Of a stretch of 64,000 nt of DNA, positions 55,623 to 62,890 are shown in pieces. Below the pieces are notes generated by a model that was not told where the DNA came from, ran no database searches, and saw only the letters and a program-made list of their open reading frames with translations. Numbering within the stretch: position 1 is the stretch's first letter; each line of letters begins with the position of its first letter. The position numbers and the translations under genes were made by a program. Source of the stretch: Halobaculum sp. XH14 (lineage in GTDB: Archaea > Halobacteriota > Halobacteria > Halobacteriales > Haloferacaceae); assembly GCF_032116555.1 (NCBI RefSeq), contig NZ_CP134949.1, forward strand, positions 1,116,001 through 1,180,000. The letters are read 5' to 3'.

Positions 55623-56735
55623 ATGACCGAGCGACTCGGAAAGGCCGACCGCACGCTGTTCGAGGGGGCCATCTTCCCCAACCTGGGCGCGGACCGGGAC
55701 GACGTCGCGCTCGGCCCGGCCCACGGCGTCGACTTCGGCGTCCTCGACGTCGGCGGGCGGGCGCTCGTAACCGCGACCGATCCCATCTCACTGCTTTCCG
55801 AACTCGGCTACGCGCGCGCCGGGCGCTTCGCGCTGTCGTTCGCGCTCGGGGACGTCGCCGTCTCCGGGGTCGCCCCCTCCCACATCGCCCCCTCGTTCGC
55901 GCTCCCGACGTCGATGACCGACGGGGAGTTCGAGGAGCTGTGGACCGCCATGAGCGACGAGTGTGCCGAACTCGGCGTTTCGGTGCTCACGGGCCACACC
56001 GCGCGGTACCCCGGCGCGGCGCTCCCGTGGGTCGGCGCGATGACCGTGATGGGCGTCGGCGACCACGGGGACGTGATCCGGCCCGACGGCGCGCGCCCGG
56101 GCGACAGGCTGCTCGTCACGCGGGGGCCGGGAATCGAGACGGCCGGGGTGCTCTCGACGCTGTACCCCGAGGCGTTCGACGGCCTGAACGAGGCGACGCT
56201 CCGCGAGGCGCAGGCGTGTCTCGACCGGACGAGCGTCGTCCGCGACGCGCTCGCCGCGGCCGACGCGGGACGCGAGGTGACCGGCGGTGGCGGGACTGGC
56301 GGTGACGGGACCGTCGGAAACGGGAACACTGGCGGCTCGTCCGCCGCCGACCCCGTCGGCGTCACCGCGATGCATGACGCGACGGAGGGCGGCCTGCGCG
56401 GCGCGCTCTGTGAACTCGCCGACGCTGCGGGCGTCCGCATCGACGTCGATTCCGAGCGGACGCCCGAGAACCCGGCCGCACTGGCTGCCTGCGAGACGCT
56501 CGGGCTGGACCCGTGGGCCTGTACGACCTCCGGGACGCTGCTGGTCGCCGTCCGGCCCGACGCAGTTGATTCAGTTCTCGCCGCGCTCGAGTCCCGGGGA
56601 ACACCGGTCGGCGTCGCGGGCGAGATTCGACGGGGTGAGGGCGTGTTCCTGGACGGTGAGCGCGTGGAAGCGCCCGCGGAGGACGAGTCCTGGGCGGCAT
56701 ACGAGGCGCTCTCCGGGGAATCCGGGCGCGAGTGA
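55623..56735 (+). CDS. AIR synthase-related protein (HypE/PurM fold)
   Basis: A 370-aa protein of the PurM/HypE superfamily. N-terminal ATP region RDDVALGPAHGVDFGVLDVG, LVTATDPISLLSELGYARAG and FALGDVAVSGVAPSHIAPSF; C-terminal MHDATEGGLRGALCELADAA and WACTTSGTLLVAVRPDAVDS. The motif set is that of the archaeal AIR-synthase-like group often annotated as HypE homologues; no other hyp gene is present, so hydrogenase maturation is not implied. A Gly/Asn/Ser-rich insert occupies about residues 218-240. A TATA-like element (ACCGCTTTTCACC) lies 25-37 bp upstream. Confidence 0.85.
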   Translation: MTERLGKADRTLFEGAIFPNLGADRDDVALGPAHGVDFGVLDVGGRALVTATDPISLLSELGYARAGRFALSFALGDVAVSGVAPSHIAPSFALPTSMTDGEFEELWTAMSDECAELGVSVLTGHTARYPGAALPWVGAMTVMGVGDHGDVIRPDGARPGDRLLVTRGPGIETAGVLSTLYPEAFDGLNEATLREAQACLDRTSVVRDALAAADAGREVTGGGGTGGDGTVGNGNTGGSSAADPVGVTAMHDATEGGLRGALCELADAAGVRIDVDSERTPENPAALAACETLGLDPWACTTSGTLLVAVRPDAVDSVLAALESRGTPVGVAGEIRRGEGVFLDGERVEAPAEDESWAAYEALSGESGRE

Positions 56736-56809
56736 GCGACGGGTTTCCGCGGATCTGCGCCGGCGGTCGGTGGCGAACGGGACACATGCGTCCCCAGACG
56801 CGGCGCCGC

Positions 56810-57484
56810 TCAGAACCGATCCCAGACCGCTCGGGCGGTCCCGGCGGGATCGGATATCGACCGCCGAGCGGCGGGGAGCAGGTCGTACTTCACGCCCCGG
56901 ACGCCCACGATGCCGAGTCCCGCGACGAGCAGTCCCGCGCCGACGATGCCGGGAACGCTCCCGAGCCCCTGCGTGAAGTCGGGTGCGACGACGGCGAGCA
57001 GGCTCACGAGCGCCACGAGCGCCAGGCCGACCTTCAGGAGGGCGTCCGAGATTCGCTTCCACCGGCCTGGTCGGTACTCGTCGGCGAGTTCGACCGCGAC
57101 GTGCTCTCGCCGCTCCTCGCGGGTCCGTAGCGGCACCCGTTCGAGCGTCGCCGTGTCGTCGGCGTCCACCTCCGCGCGCCGGTCGCGGGCGGCTTCGACC
57201 ACGGACTCCCGGTCGACGTCGTGGAGGGCTCGGATGCGTTCGACCGTGAGGGTCGCGTCCGCCAGCCGCGCCCGAAGTTCCGCTTGCGAGTGCTCCTGGA
57301 ACGCCAGTTCGAACTGTCGGTCGGGATACTCGACGAGGAGTTCGAAGTCGTCGACTCCCGCCGAGACCCGGGCCCGAATCTTCCGCTCGTCTCGTCGGCG
57401 TTTGGCTCCGTCGACGCCTTCGAACGCGGAGCGAAGGCGGTCGCGCTGAGTTCGGGTCAGGATCGAGGGGACCGGATCAGCCAT
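56810..57484 (-). CDS. Two-span membrane protein of unknown function
   Basis: A 224-aa protein. A soluble helical N-terminal region (about residues 12-140: RDRLRSAFEGVDGAKRRRDE, RLADATLTVERIRALHDVDR) is followed by two spans (LLKVGLALVALVSLLAVVAP and VPGIVGAGLLVAGLGIVGVR) and a basic tail (KYDLLPAARRSISDP). No domain is recognised. The TATA-like GCATATTTCACT (57504-57515, reversed) lies 20-31 bp upstream. It faces the AIR-synthase-like gene convergently. Confidence 0.76.
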   Translation of the reverse strand: MADPVPSILTRTQRDRLRSAFEGVDGAKRRRDERKIRARVSAGVDDFELLVEYPDRQFELAFQEHSQAELRARLADATLTVERIRALHDVDRESVVEAARDRRAEVDADDTATLERVPLRTREERREHVAVELADEYRPGRWKRISDALLKVGLALVALVSLLAVVAPDFTQGLGSVPGIVGAGLLVAGLGIVGVRGVKYDLLPAARRSISDPAGTARAVWDRF

Positions 57485-57503
57485 GGGTGCGTCCAGTCGA
57501 GTC

Positions 57504-57515
57504 GCATATTTCACT
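57504..57515 (-). promoter_or_regulatory. TATA-like box for the two-span membrane protein
   Basis: On the minus strand AGTGAAATATGC, 20-31 bp before the ATG. Confidence 0.5.
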
Positions 57516-57699
57516 CTACTGTTCGGCCTGACGCGACCGAACCCCGGGCGATCAACGGGCCCGACCGGACGCTTCAGGCCCCCGGGTGTATGGTCGTACA
57601 CGATCTCGAATACTTCCCGTGTACGGCCGAACACGGCCGAAAACTGGAGATAACTGTCTCCGGGATCTATCCCGGTTCCGGCGGGAGGACGATCCGCCG

Positions 57700-58473
57700 A
57701 TGTCAGAACTTCATGACCGACTCGAGATGCTGGGGGCAAGCGCCGAGCGCGGGTCGCGGGCCCGGGCGTTCGCCGGCGCGCTCCTGCTCACGATCGTCGG
57801 ATCGGTGCTATCGCTCGTCGTTTACATGCTGTTCCGACCGGCCGTGACGGGGCTCTTGGAGCCGTCGTTTCCGGCGCTCGGGGCCCTCGTGCTCACCAAG
57901 GGATCACAGGTCGGGTTCGCCCTCATCGTCGGTGCGTACCTCGGACTCACGCGACGCTGGGACGAGTACGTTCAGCTGCGGTGGCCGAGCCTGCACGACC
58001 TGCTGTGGGTCGTTCTCGGGACCGCCGGCCTCGACCTCATGGCCGAAGCGAGCCAGCTCGTTCTCCCGCTTCTCGGGCTCTCCATCGGGCTGTTGTCCGG
58101 AACCGGTTCCGGCGGACTGGACGTCGGGCTCGAAACGTGGCCGGTGCTGTGGCCGCTCGTCTTTCTCGCCCTGTACCTGCTTCCCGCACTCGCCGAGGAA
58201 GGGTTCATCCGCGGCATCGTTCAGGGACGGCTCCGTGACACGTTTCATCCCGTCTGGGAGGTGGTGCTCGGCGCGGGGCTGTTCGCGCTCATGCACGGGC
58301 TGTACGGGGTCGGCCGGGGTCCGGAGTTCCTCGCGGCGTATCTGGTCCTGCTCTTCGGTCAGGGGCTGGCGTTCTGTCTGACGTACGAGCGAACGCGAAA
58401 CCTGCTCGTCGTCGCCGCGGTCCACGCCCTCTCGTGGACCGAGTTCGATGCTCTCTTCTTCGGGCTCTTCTGA
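57700..58473 (+). CDS. CPBP-family intramembrane metalloprotease
   Basis: A 257-aa membrane protein with about seven spans. The CPBP motif EEGFIRG (E166, E167, R171) lies in LPALAEEGFIRGIVQGRLRD; the second motif FALMHGLYGVG has H199; and the third is VVAAVHALSW with H242. These residues fit a glutamic-type intramembrane protease (Rce1/CAAX class). Archaeal members are linked to bacteriocin-like immunity or prenyl protein processing; no halocin gene is visible here. The ATG at MSELHDRLEML is used. Confidence 0.87.
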   Translation: MSELHDRLEMLGASAERGSRARAFAGALLLTIVGSVLSLVVYMLFRPAVTGLLEPSFPALGALVLTKGSQVGFALIVGAYLGLTRRWDEYVQLRWPSLHDLLWVVLGTAGLDLMAEASQLVLPLLGLSIGLLSGTGSGGLDVGLETWPVLWPLVFLALYLLPALAEEGFIRGIVQGRLRDTFHPVWEVVLGAGLFALMHGLYGVGRGPEFLAAYLVLLFGQGLAFCLTYERTRNLLVVAAVHALSWTEFDALFFGLF

Positions 58474-58693
58474 GAGCGACGTGATCCGCAAGCCGTCTTA
58501 CGGACCGCGTCGTCGCGCTCCGTGGGTCGGCAGGGTTGGGCTCCGGGCCGGCGGTTCCATCCCTCCGGTTTCGTCGACTCCTCGGTACTGTGGCAGCCGC
58601 TCCGGGTCGAAACCGTCCCCGGACTCCACGTCAGGTCATCTCACCCGCCGTCGAACGCTTCACGGTTGTCGTTCGTCCCGGTCGGCGCGCGGG

Positions 58694-58819
58694 TCAGATC
58701 CCGAACCAGCGGAGCCCCGCACCGAGGAGGGCGACGAGTCCGCCGGCGACGAACGTCCCGGGGATGGGGAGCACGAACAGTCCGATGCCGACGAGGACGA
58801 CGAGTGTGGAGGCGCGCAT
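58694..58819 (-). CDS. 41-residue single/double-span membrane microprotein
   Basis: A short frame read on the minus strand: MRASTLVVLVGIGLFVLPIP, then GTFVAGGLVALLGAGLRWFG and a final I. A helix, the turn PIPGT and a second helix make a hairpin of hydrophobic spans with one Arg at each end. The LPIPGT turn and length are typical of a haloarchaeal microprotein seen elsewhere. It lies alone; no promoter was found. Function unknown. Confidence 0.65.
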   Translation of the reverse strand: MRASTLVVLVGIGLFVLPIPGTFVAGGLVALLGAGLRWFGI

Positions 58820-59333
58820 CGGACGTGCATCGCGTTCTCGACCGATAGGACTGGTGGCCAGTTGGTGACACCGCCAAGCAGGTCGCGGCGTGTGGGGCCA
58901 CTGCGCGTGAGGGCGACTGGGGTCGCACGTCTCGGCACGTCACGGAAATCGAGGAAAATACAAAATTCCAGTATATTCCTTATCATTTTCATATCCGTTC
59001 GGGCGGCTGTCACTGTTCGAAGGGAGAGAACCCACGAGATGACTGAAATCTGGCGTTAAAAGGGCCAATGATGGTGTTCCTCAGATCGGGTTCCCTTTCC
59101 ACGCGAGATCGAGCATGTGGTCGATCGAATCACGGATATCCTCGATTGATGCTCTCAAGGCACCTGATTAGGGGCCTCAGGAGTCGTCACCCGCAGCCAA
59201 CCGGATCACGGCGTAAAGATACCGAAACTGTGGATATTCACAAACAGTATAGATTATTATACTTCTTCCGGCTCCCGTCTGAGCGGTTCCGGAGCCCCGA
59301 CCGAACTCCCGGCGGGACGACGAGGAGACGCGT
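58820..59333. other. Gene-free region with an AT-rich island and coding debris
   Basis: 58940-59275 is far richer in A/T than its surroundings (for example TACAAAATTCCAGTATATTC near 58961). On the minus strand a short frame ending near 59083 reads LRASIEDIRDSIDHMLDLAW then KGNPI and a stop, without a start or upstream continuation; it looks like the end of a lost gene. The last A/T stretch (TATAGATTATTATAC, 59249-59263) lies just upstream of the dehydratase promoter. Confidence 0.5.
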
Positions 59334-59345
59334 ACGTTTATCCTC
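59334..59345 (+). promoter_or_regulatory. TATA-like box for the enolase-superfamily dehydratase
   Basis: ACGTTTATCCTC, 21-32 bp upstream of the ATG at 59366. Confidence 0.55.
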
Positions 59346-59365
59346 GCTACCCCCGCAGCTACCCC

Positions 59366-60538
59366 ATGGCACCGGAGATCACGCGGATCGAGAGCACGGA
59401 GTTCGCCTACGAGCTGGCGGACGTCGGCACCGACGGCCTCGGGTTCAACCTCGCGTACGAACCGGGCGCGACCGTCAGGCGAAAGCTGTTCGCCGTGCGG
59501 GTCGAGACAGACGTCGGCATCACCGGCGAGTACGTCGGTGGTAACTCCCCGGCGGCGGCCCAGTACAACACGGTCGCGGACTACCTCGTCGGGCGCAACC
59601 CGCTCGCGCGCGAGCGCCACTGGAGCGAACTCAAGCGCGCGCTCCGCAAGTACGACCGGATGGGCATCGGCCCCATCGACGTCGCGCTGTGGGACTTCGC
59701 GGGGAAGTACTACGACGCGCCAATCCACGAACTGCTCGGCACCTACCGGGAGTCGATCCCAGCCTACGCCTCGACGTACCACGCCGACGACGACGGCGGC
59801 CTGGATTCGCCCGGCGCGTACGCTGACTTCGCCGAGCAGTGCCGCGACATGGGCTACGGGGGATTCAAGATTCACGGCTGGGGCGGCGAGCAGGGCGGCG
59901 TCGACGTCGACCGCGAGGTGGAGACGGTCCACGCCGTCGGCGACGCCGTCGGCGACGAGCTGGACCTGATGCTCGACCCCGCCTGCGAGTACGAGACGTT
60001 CGCCGACGCGCTCACCGTCGGCCGAGCCTGCGACGAGGAGGGGTTCTTCTGGTACGAGGACCCGTACCGCGACGGCGGCACCAGCCAGCACGCCCACCGA
60101 CGGCTCGCCGAGCGGCTCGACACGCCGCTGCTCCTGACCGAACACGTCCGGGGCATCGAGGCGCACGCCGACTTCGTGGCGAGCGGCGCGACCGACTTCG
60201 TGCGCGCGGATCCCGAGTACGACGGAGGGATCACCGGCGCGATGAAGCTCTCGCGGATCGCCGAGGGGTTCGGACTCGACGTTGAGTACCACGCGCCCGG
60301 GCCGGCACAGCGACACTGTCTCGCCGCGACGCGGAACGCCAACTACTACGAACTCGCGCTCGTCCACCCTGACTGTGACAACACCCAGCCCCCGGTGTAC
60401 GCCGACGGCTACTCCGATCAGCTCGACGCCGTCGACGCGGACGGACACGTCACCGTCCCCCACGGGCCGGGGCTCGGCGTGACGTACGACTGGGACGTGA
60501 TCGAGGCGAACCGGACCGGGAGGCGGGTGTACGAGTAG
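59366..60538 (+). CDS. xacD: Enolase-superfamily sugar acid dehydratase (xylonate dehydratase-like)
   Basis: A 390-aa member of the mandelate racemase/muconate lactonizing group. The KxH motif is GFKIHGWG (K168, H170), metal ligands are D204 (LDPACEYE), E231 (WYEDPYR) and E259 (LLTEHVRG); a late catalytic His appears in VEYHAPG (H309). The pattern fits acid-sugar dehydratases. Placed beside an IclR regulator, a KDXD-type dehydratase and a semialdehyde dehydrogenase, it most likely dehydrates D-xylonate or L-arabinonate to 2-keto-3-deoxypentonate, as XacD does in Haloferax. Substrate is inferred from context; gluconate or rhamnonate remain possible. Confidence 0.82.
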   Translation: MAPEITRIESTEFAYELADVGTDGLGFNLAYEPGATVRRKLFAVRVETDVGITGEYVGGNSPAAAQYNTVADYLVGRNPLARERHWSELKRALRKYDRMGIGPIDVALWDFAGKYYDAPIHELLGTYRESIPAYASTYHADDDGGLDSPGAYADFAEQCRDMGYGGFKIHGWGGEQGGVDVDREVETVHAVGDAVGDELDLMLDPACEYETFADALTVGRACDEEGFFWYEDPYRDGGTSQHAHRRLAERLDTPLLLTEHVRGIEAHADFVASGATDFVRADPEYDGGITGAMKLSRIAEGFGLDVEYHAPGPAQRHCLAATRNANYYELALVHPDCDNTQPPVYADGYSDQLDAVDADGHVTVPHGPGLGVTYDWDVIEANRTGRRVYE

Positions 60539-60560
60539 GGGGGAACGGCGGGACGCCGCG

Positions 60561-61325
60561 TCAGGAGTACGTGACGTTGAGCTCGATGACGTTCACGGTC
60601 TCCTTCAGCCGCTGGGCGAGTTCGTCCTCGAGGTACTCGCCCCGAACGCGGTTCGTGGGGCCCGACACGCTGACGGCACCGAGCACGCGCCCGTTGTTGC
60701 TGAGGATGGGCGCCGCGACACAGCGGAGCCCCCGGAGCCGCTCCTCCTCGTCGAACGCCAGCCCGCGGTCCCGGATCTCACGGAGTTCGGTGAACAGGCT
60801 GTCGCGGTCGACGATGGTGTTGGGGGTGAACCGTTCGAGGCCGTGGGTCGCGATGATCTCCTCGACCCGTTCTTCCGGGAGGTGAGCGAGGATGGCCTTC
60901 CCCAGCCCAGTGCTGTGGAGCGGGACGCGGGTGCCGACGTGGGCCTCGACCATGACGGCGTCCTCGCCGCGTGCCCGGTGGAGGTACGACCCACGGCCGT
61001 GTTCCTCGATCATCAGGTTGGCGAGTTCCCCGGTCGAGCGCGCGAGCTTGTCGACCTCGGGGTTCGCGATCTCGAAGATGTTGAGCCGCTGGCGCGCGTA
61101 CGCGCCGTACTCCAGGAACCTGATGCCGACGCGGTAGGTGGAGCCGTCCTTGACGACGAGCTCCTCCTGGTGGAGCGTGCTGAGGTAGTTGTGGACGGTG
61201 CTCTTGGGCATGTCGAAGTGGCGGGCCAGCTCCGTGCTCCCGGCCCCGTCGAGTTCGATCAGCGCGTCGAGGATGTCGAACGCCGTCTCGATCGACTTCA
61301 CGGCGTTCTTCGCTTCCTTCGCCAT
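60561..61325 (-). CDS. xacR: IclR-family transcription regulator (XacR-like)
   Basis: A 254-aa regulator. N-terminal winged helix: AFDILDALIELDGAGSTELA, ARHFDMPKSTVHNYLSTLHQ and a wing DGSTYRVGIRFLEYGAYARQ. The C-terminal ligand-binding domain contains AHVGTRVPLHSTGLGKAILA, ERFTPNTIVDRDSL and GLRCVAAPILSNNGRVLGAV. Converges with the dehydratase gene and shares the cluster with pentose degradation genes. By analogy with XacR it may activate the pathway on a sugar-acid signal. TATA-like GAGATAAGTCT (61347-61357) lies 22-32 bp upstream. Confidence 0.88.
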   Translation of the reverse strand: MAKEAKNAVKSIETAFDILDALIELDGAGSTELARHFDMPKSTVHNYLSTLHQEELVVKDGSTYRVGIRFLEYGAYARQRLNIFEIANPEVDKLARSTGELANLMIEEHGRGSYLHRARGEDAVMVEAHVGTRVPLHSTGLGKAILAHLPEERVEEIIATHGLERFTPNTIVDRDSLFTELREIRDRGLAFDEEERLRGLRCVAAPILSNNGRVLGAVSVSGPTNRVRGEYLEDELAQRLKETVNVIELNVTYS

Positions 61326-61346
61326 GCACCGACCTGCACAGCACGG

Positions 61347-61357
61347 GAGATAAGTCT
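61347..61357 (-). promoter_or_regulatory. TATA-like box for the IclR regulator
   Basis: On the minus strand AGACTTATCTC, 22-32 bp upstream of the ATG. Confidence 0.5.
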
Positions 61358-61837
61358 TTGTTCAGCATCGCCCGACGCTCAACCTCACATCCGGCATTGA
61401 CACCGCGATGCCGAACGAACTCGCCGGGTGAGGGCGGAGTAGGTCCCCGTACGTGAACCGTCCCGCATTTCGAGCGTCGACCCAGAATCGCAACCGGACG
61501 TTCAGAAATGACGGACGAATTTACTTACAGAAGTAGGACTGTAATACCACCGCGGAGGGCGGCCGCATGTGCCCTTTTTCGGAACCGTGTTCCGTTCTCC
61601 AGCGGCGGCGTTCGTTCACTACTGTGGAACGACTCCGCCGGATTCGACGACGTGGGCGGGTGTAAAGACGACTAAAAGGCGAGTTCCCGAGATGACCCGA
61701 CGGGCGAGATTCGGCTCGGCCTTCCGAGTGGACGCTCGCAGTAACTGCCGAGGAGCGACCTCGTGGCGCAAGTGGACCTGATCGGGAAACCGCGTGGACG
61801 AACGAGGGGGACGCGACCGGGCGGACGGGACCGCGAC
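61358..61837. other. Gene-free region with an imperfectly placed inverted repeat
   Basis: No coding frame here is convincing. The stretch 61517-61550 is A/T-rich and holds TTACAG (61525-61530) and CTGTAA (61539-61544), an inverted repeat with an 8-nt spacer. Frames of up to 70 codons lack acidic composition or similarity. Confidence 0.45.
61525..61544. promoter_or_regulatory. Candidate operator-like inverted repeat
   Basis: TTACAG-N8-CTGTAA in an A/T-rich patch about 200 bp upstream of the regulator's ATG. The half-sites are spaced one helical turn plus a few bases apart, as for a dimeric regulator. Confidence 0.35.
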
Positions 61838-62710
61838 TCAGACCGAGACGACCGGGTTGACCAGCGTCCCGACGTTCTCGATGTCGATCCGGACCTCGTC
61901 GCCGGCGGTCAGGCTGAACTCCTCGGGCGGGACGAGCCCCGTCCCCGTCATCAGGACCGCCGTCTCCGGCACCGAGTTGTGGTCACGGTAGTACGTCGCC
62001 AGCTCCTCGGGCGAGCGGACCATCCGCGCGGTCGAGGTCGAGTCGCTGAACACCGTCTCGCCGTCCCGGAGGATCTCCATCGACATCACGAGGTCGGCGG
62101 GATCGCCCACGGACGCCGGTGAGACGACGCACGGTCCGACCGAACAGCAGCGGTCGTAGATCTTCGCCTGCGGCAGGTACAGCGGGTTCTCGCCCTCGAT
62201 GTCGCGGCTGCTGACGTCGTTACCGACGGTGTAGCCGACGATCTCGCCGTGGTGTAACACGACGGCGAGTTCGGGTTCGGGCGCGTTCCAGTCCGAGTCG
62301 CCCCGAACGCCGACGGCCTCCCCGGGGCCGACGGTCCTGCTCGGGGTCGCCTTGAAGAAGATCTCGGGACGCTCGGCGTCGTAGACGTTCATGTAGATCT
62401 CGGCCATCGAGCTCTCCTGTTCGCGCGCCTTCTCGCTGATCTCGTAGGTGACGCCCGCCGCCCAGACTTCGTCGGCCCGGACCGGACACAGCAGGTCGGA
62501 CGCGAGGTCGCCCCGGGGGAGTTGCTCGGCTCCGGCGAGTCGGCGGCGCGCGATGTCGTCGACGGGCTCGCCGGCGAGGGAGGCGGCTCCCGCGAGGTCC
62601 CGAAACCCGGTGAGTCCGGGGTGGGTCGACGTGAGATCATACACCCCGTCGCCGTCGTCGACGACGAGTCTCCGGACTGCCCCCTCAGCTGCGAGCTGGT
62701 AGTACCGCAT
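61838..62710 (-). CDS. xacE: 2-Keto-3-deoxypentonate dehydratase (FAH fold)
   Basis: A 290-aa fumarylacetoacetate-hydrolase-fold enzyme that dehydrates 2-keto-3-deoxy-D-xylonate/arabinonate to 2-oxoglutarate semialdehyde. Blocks are close to Sulfolobus KdaD by memory: YDAERPEIFFKATPSRTVGP, RGDSDWNAPEPELAVVLHHG, NDVSSRDIEGENPLYLPQAK and YDRCCSVGPCVVSP. The Glu/Asp residues in PEPELAVV and DIEGEN would hold the metal. ATG at MRYYQLAAEGAVRR. A strong A/T promoter on the minus strand lies about 20-32 bp upstream, divergent from the aldehyde dehydrogenase gene. Confidence 0.9.
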   Translation of the reverse strand: MRYYQLAAEGAVRRLVVDDGDGVYDLTSTHPGLTGFRDLAGAASLAGEPVDDIARRRLAGAEQLPRGDLASDLLCPVRADEVWAAGVTYEISEKAREQESSMAEIYMNVYDAERPEIFFKATPSRTVGPGEAVGVRGDSDWNAPEPELAVVLHHGEIVGYTVGNDVSSRDIEGENPLYLPQAKIYDRCCSVGPCVVSPASVGDPADLVMSMEILRDGETVFSDSTSTARMVRSPEELATYYRDHNSVPETAVLMTGTGLVPPEEFSLTAGDEVRIDIENVGTLVNPVVSV

Positions 62711-62730
62711 ACAGGAGACTCCAAGCAGTC

Positions 62731-62742
62731 GTATAAATAAAT
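62731..62742 (-). promoter_or_regulatory. TATA box for the 2-keto-3-deoxypentonate dehydratase
   Basis: On the minus strand ATTTATTTATAC, 21-32 bp upstream of the ATG; one of the strongest in the window. Confidence 0.6.
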
Positions 62743-62860
62743 AGTGGTCAGTGGTCCGGCCGCTGTCAGGTACGGCCGGAACCGCTCGTGCCGGCAGCGA
62801 CGCCGGCCTGACACGTGGATGGGGGTCCGACCGCCGAACTCGGGTCCGGCCACCGAAAGA

Positions 62861-62870
62861 CCCAATATCG
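62861..62870 (+). promoter_or_regulatory. TATA-like box for the aldehyde dehydrogenase
   Basis: CCCAATATCG, 21-30 bp upstream of the ATG at 62891. Confidence 0.5.
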
Positions 62871-62890
62871 CGGGTGGGGCAGGTGATGGT

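Noticed and set aside
55623-56735. Hydrogenase maturation (hypE) operon
   Set aside because: No other hyp gene or hydrogenase lies nearby, so the protein is called only AIR-synthase-related.
57700-58473. Halocin/bacteriocin immunity locus around the CPBP protease
   Set aside because: No small secreted precursor or export gene is adjacent; the neighbours are unrelated membrane proteins.
58500-58570. Stretch resembling part of a tRNA (GGCGGTTCCATCCCTCC)
   Set aside because: No acceptor stem or anticodon arm could be paired with it, and the T-loop spacing is wrong.
61569-61781. A 70-codon plus-strand frame in the gap before the KDXD gene
   Set aside because: It is basic and Cys/Trp-bearing with no acidic bias, no promoter and no recognisable motif; the gap is better called non-coding.
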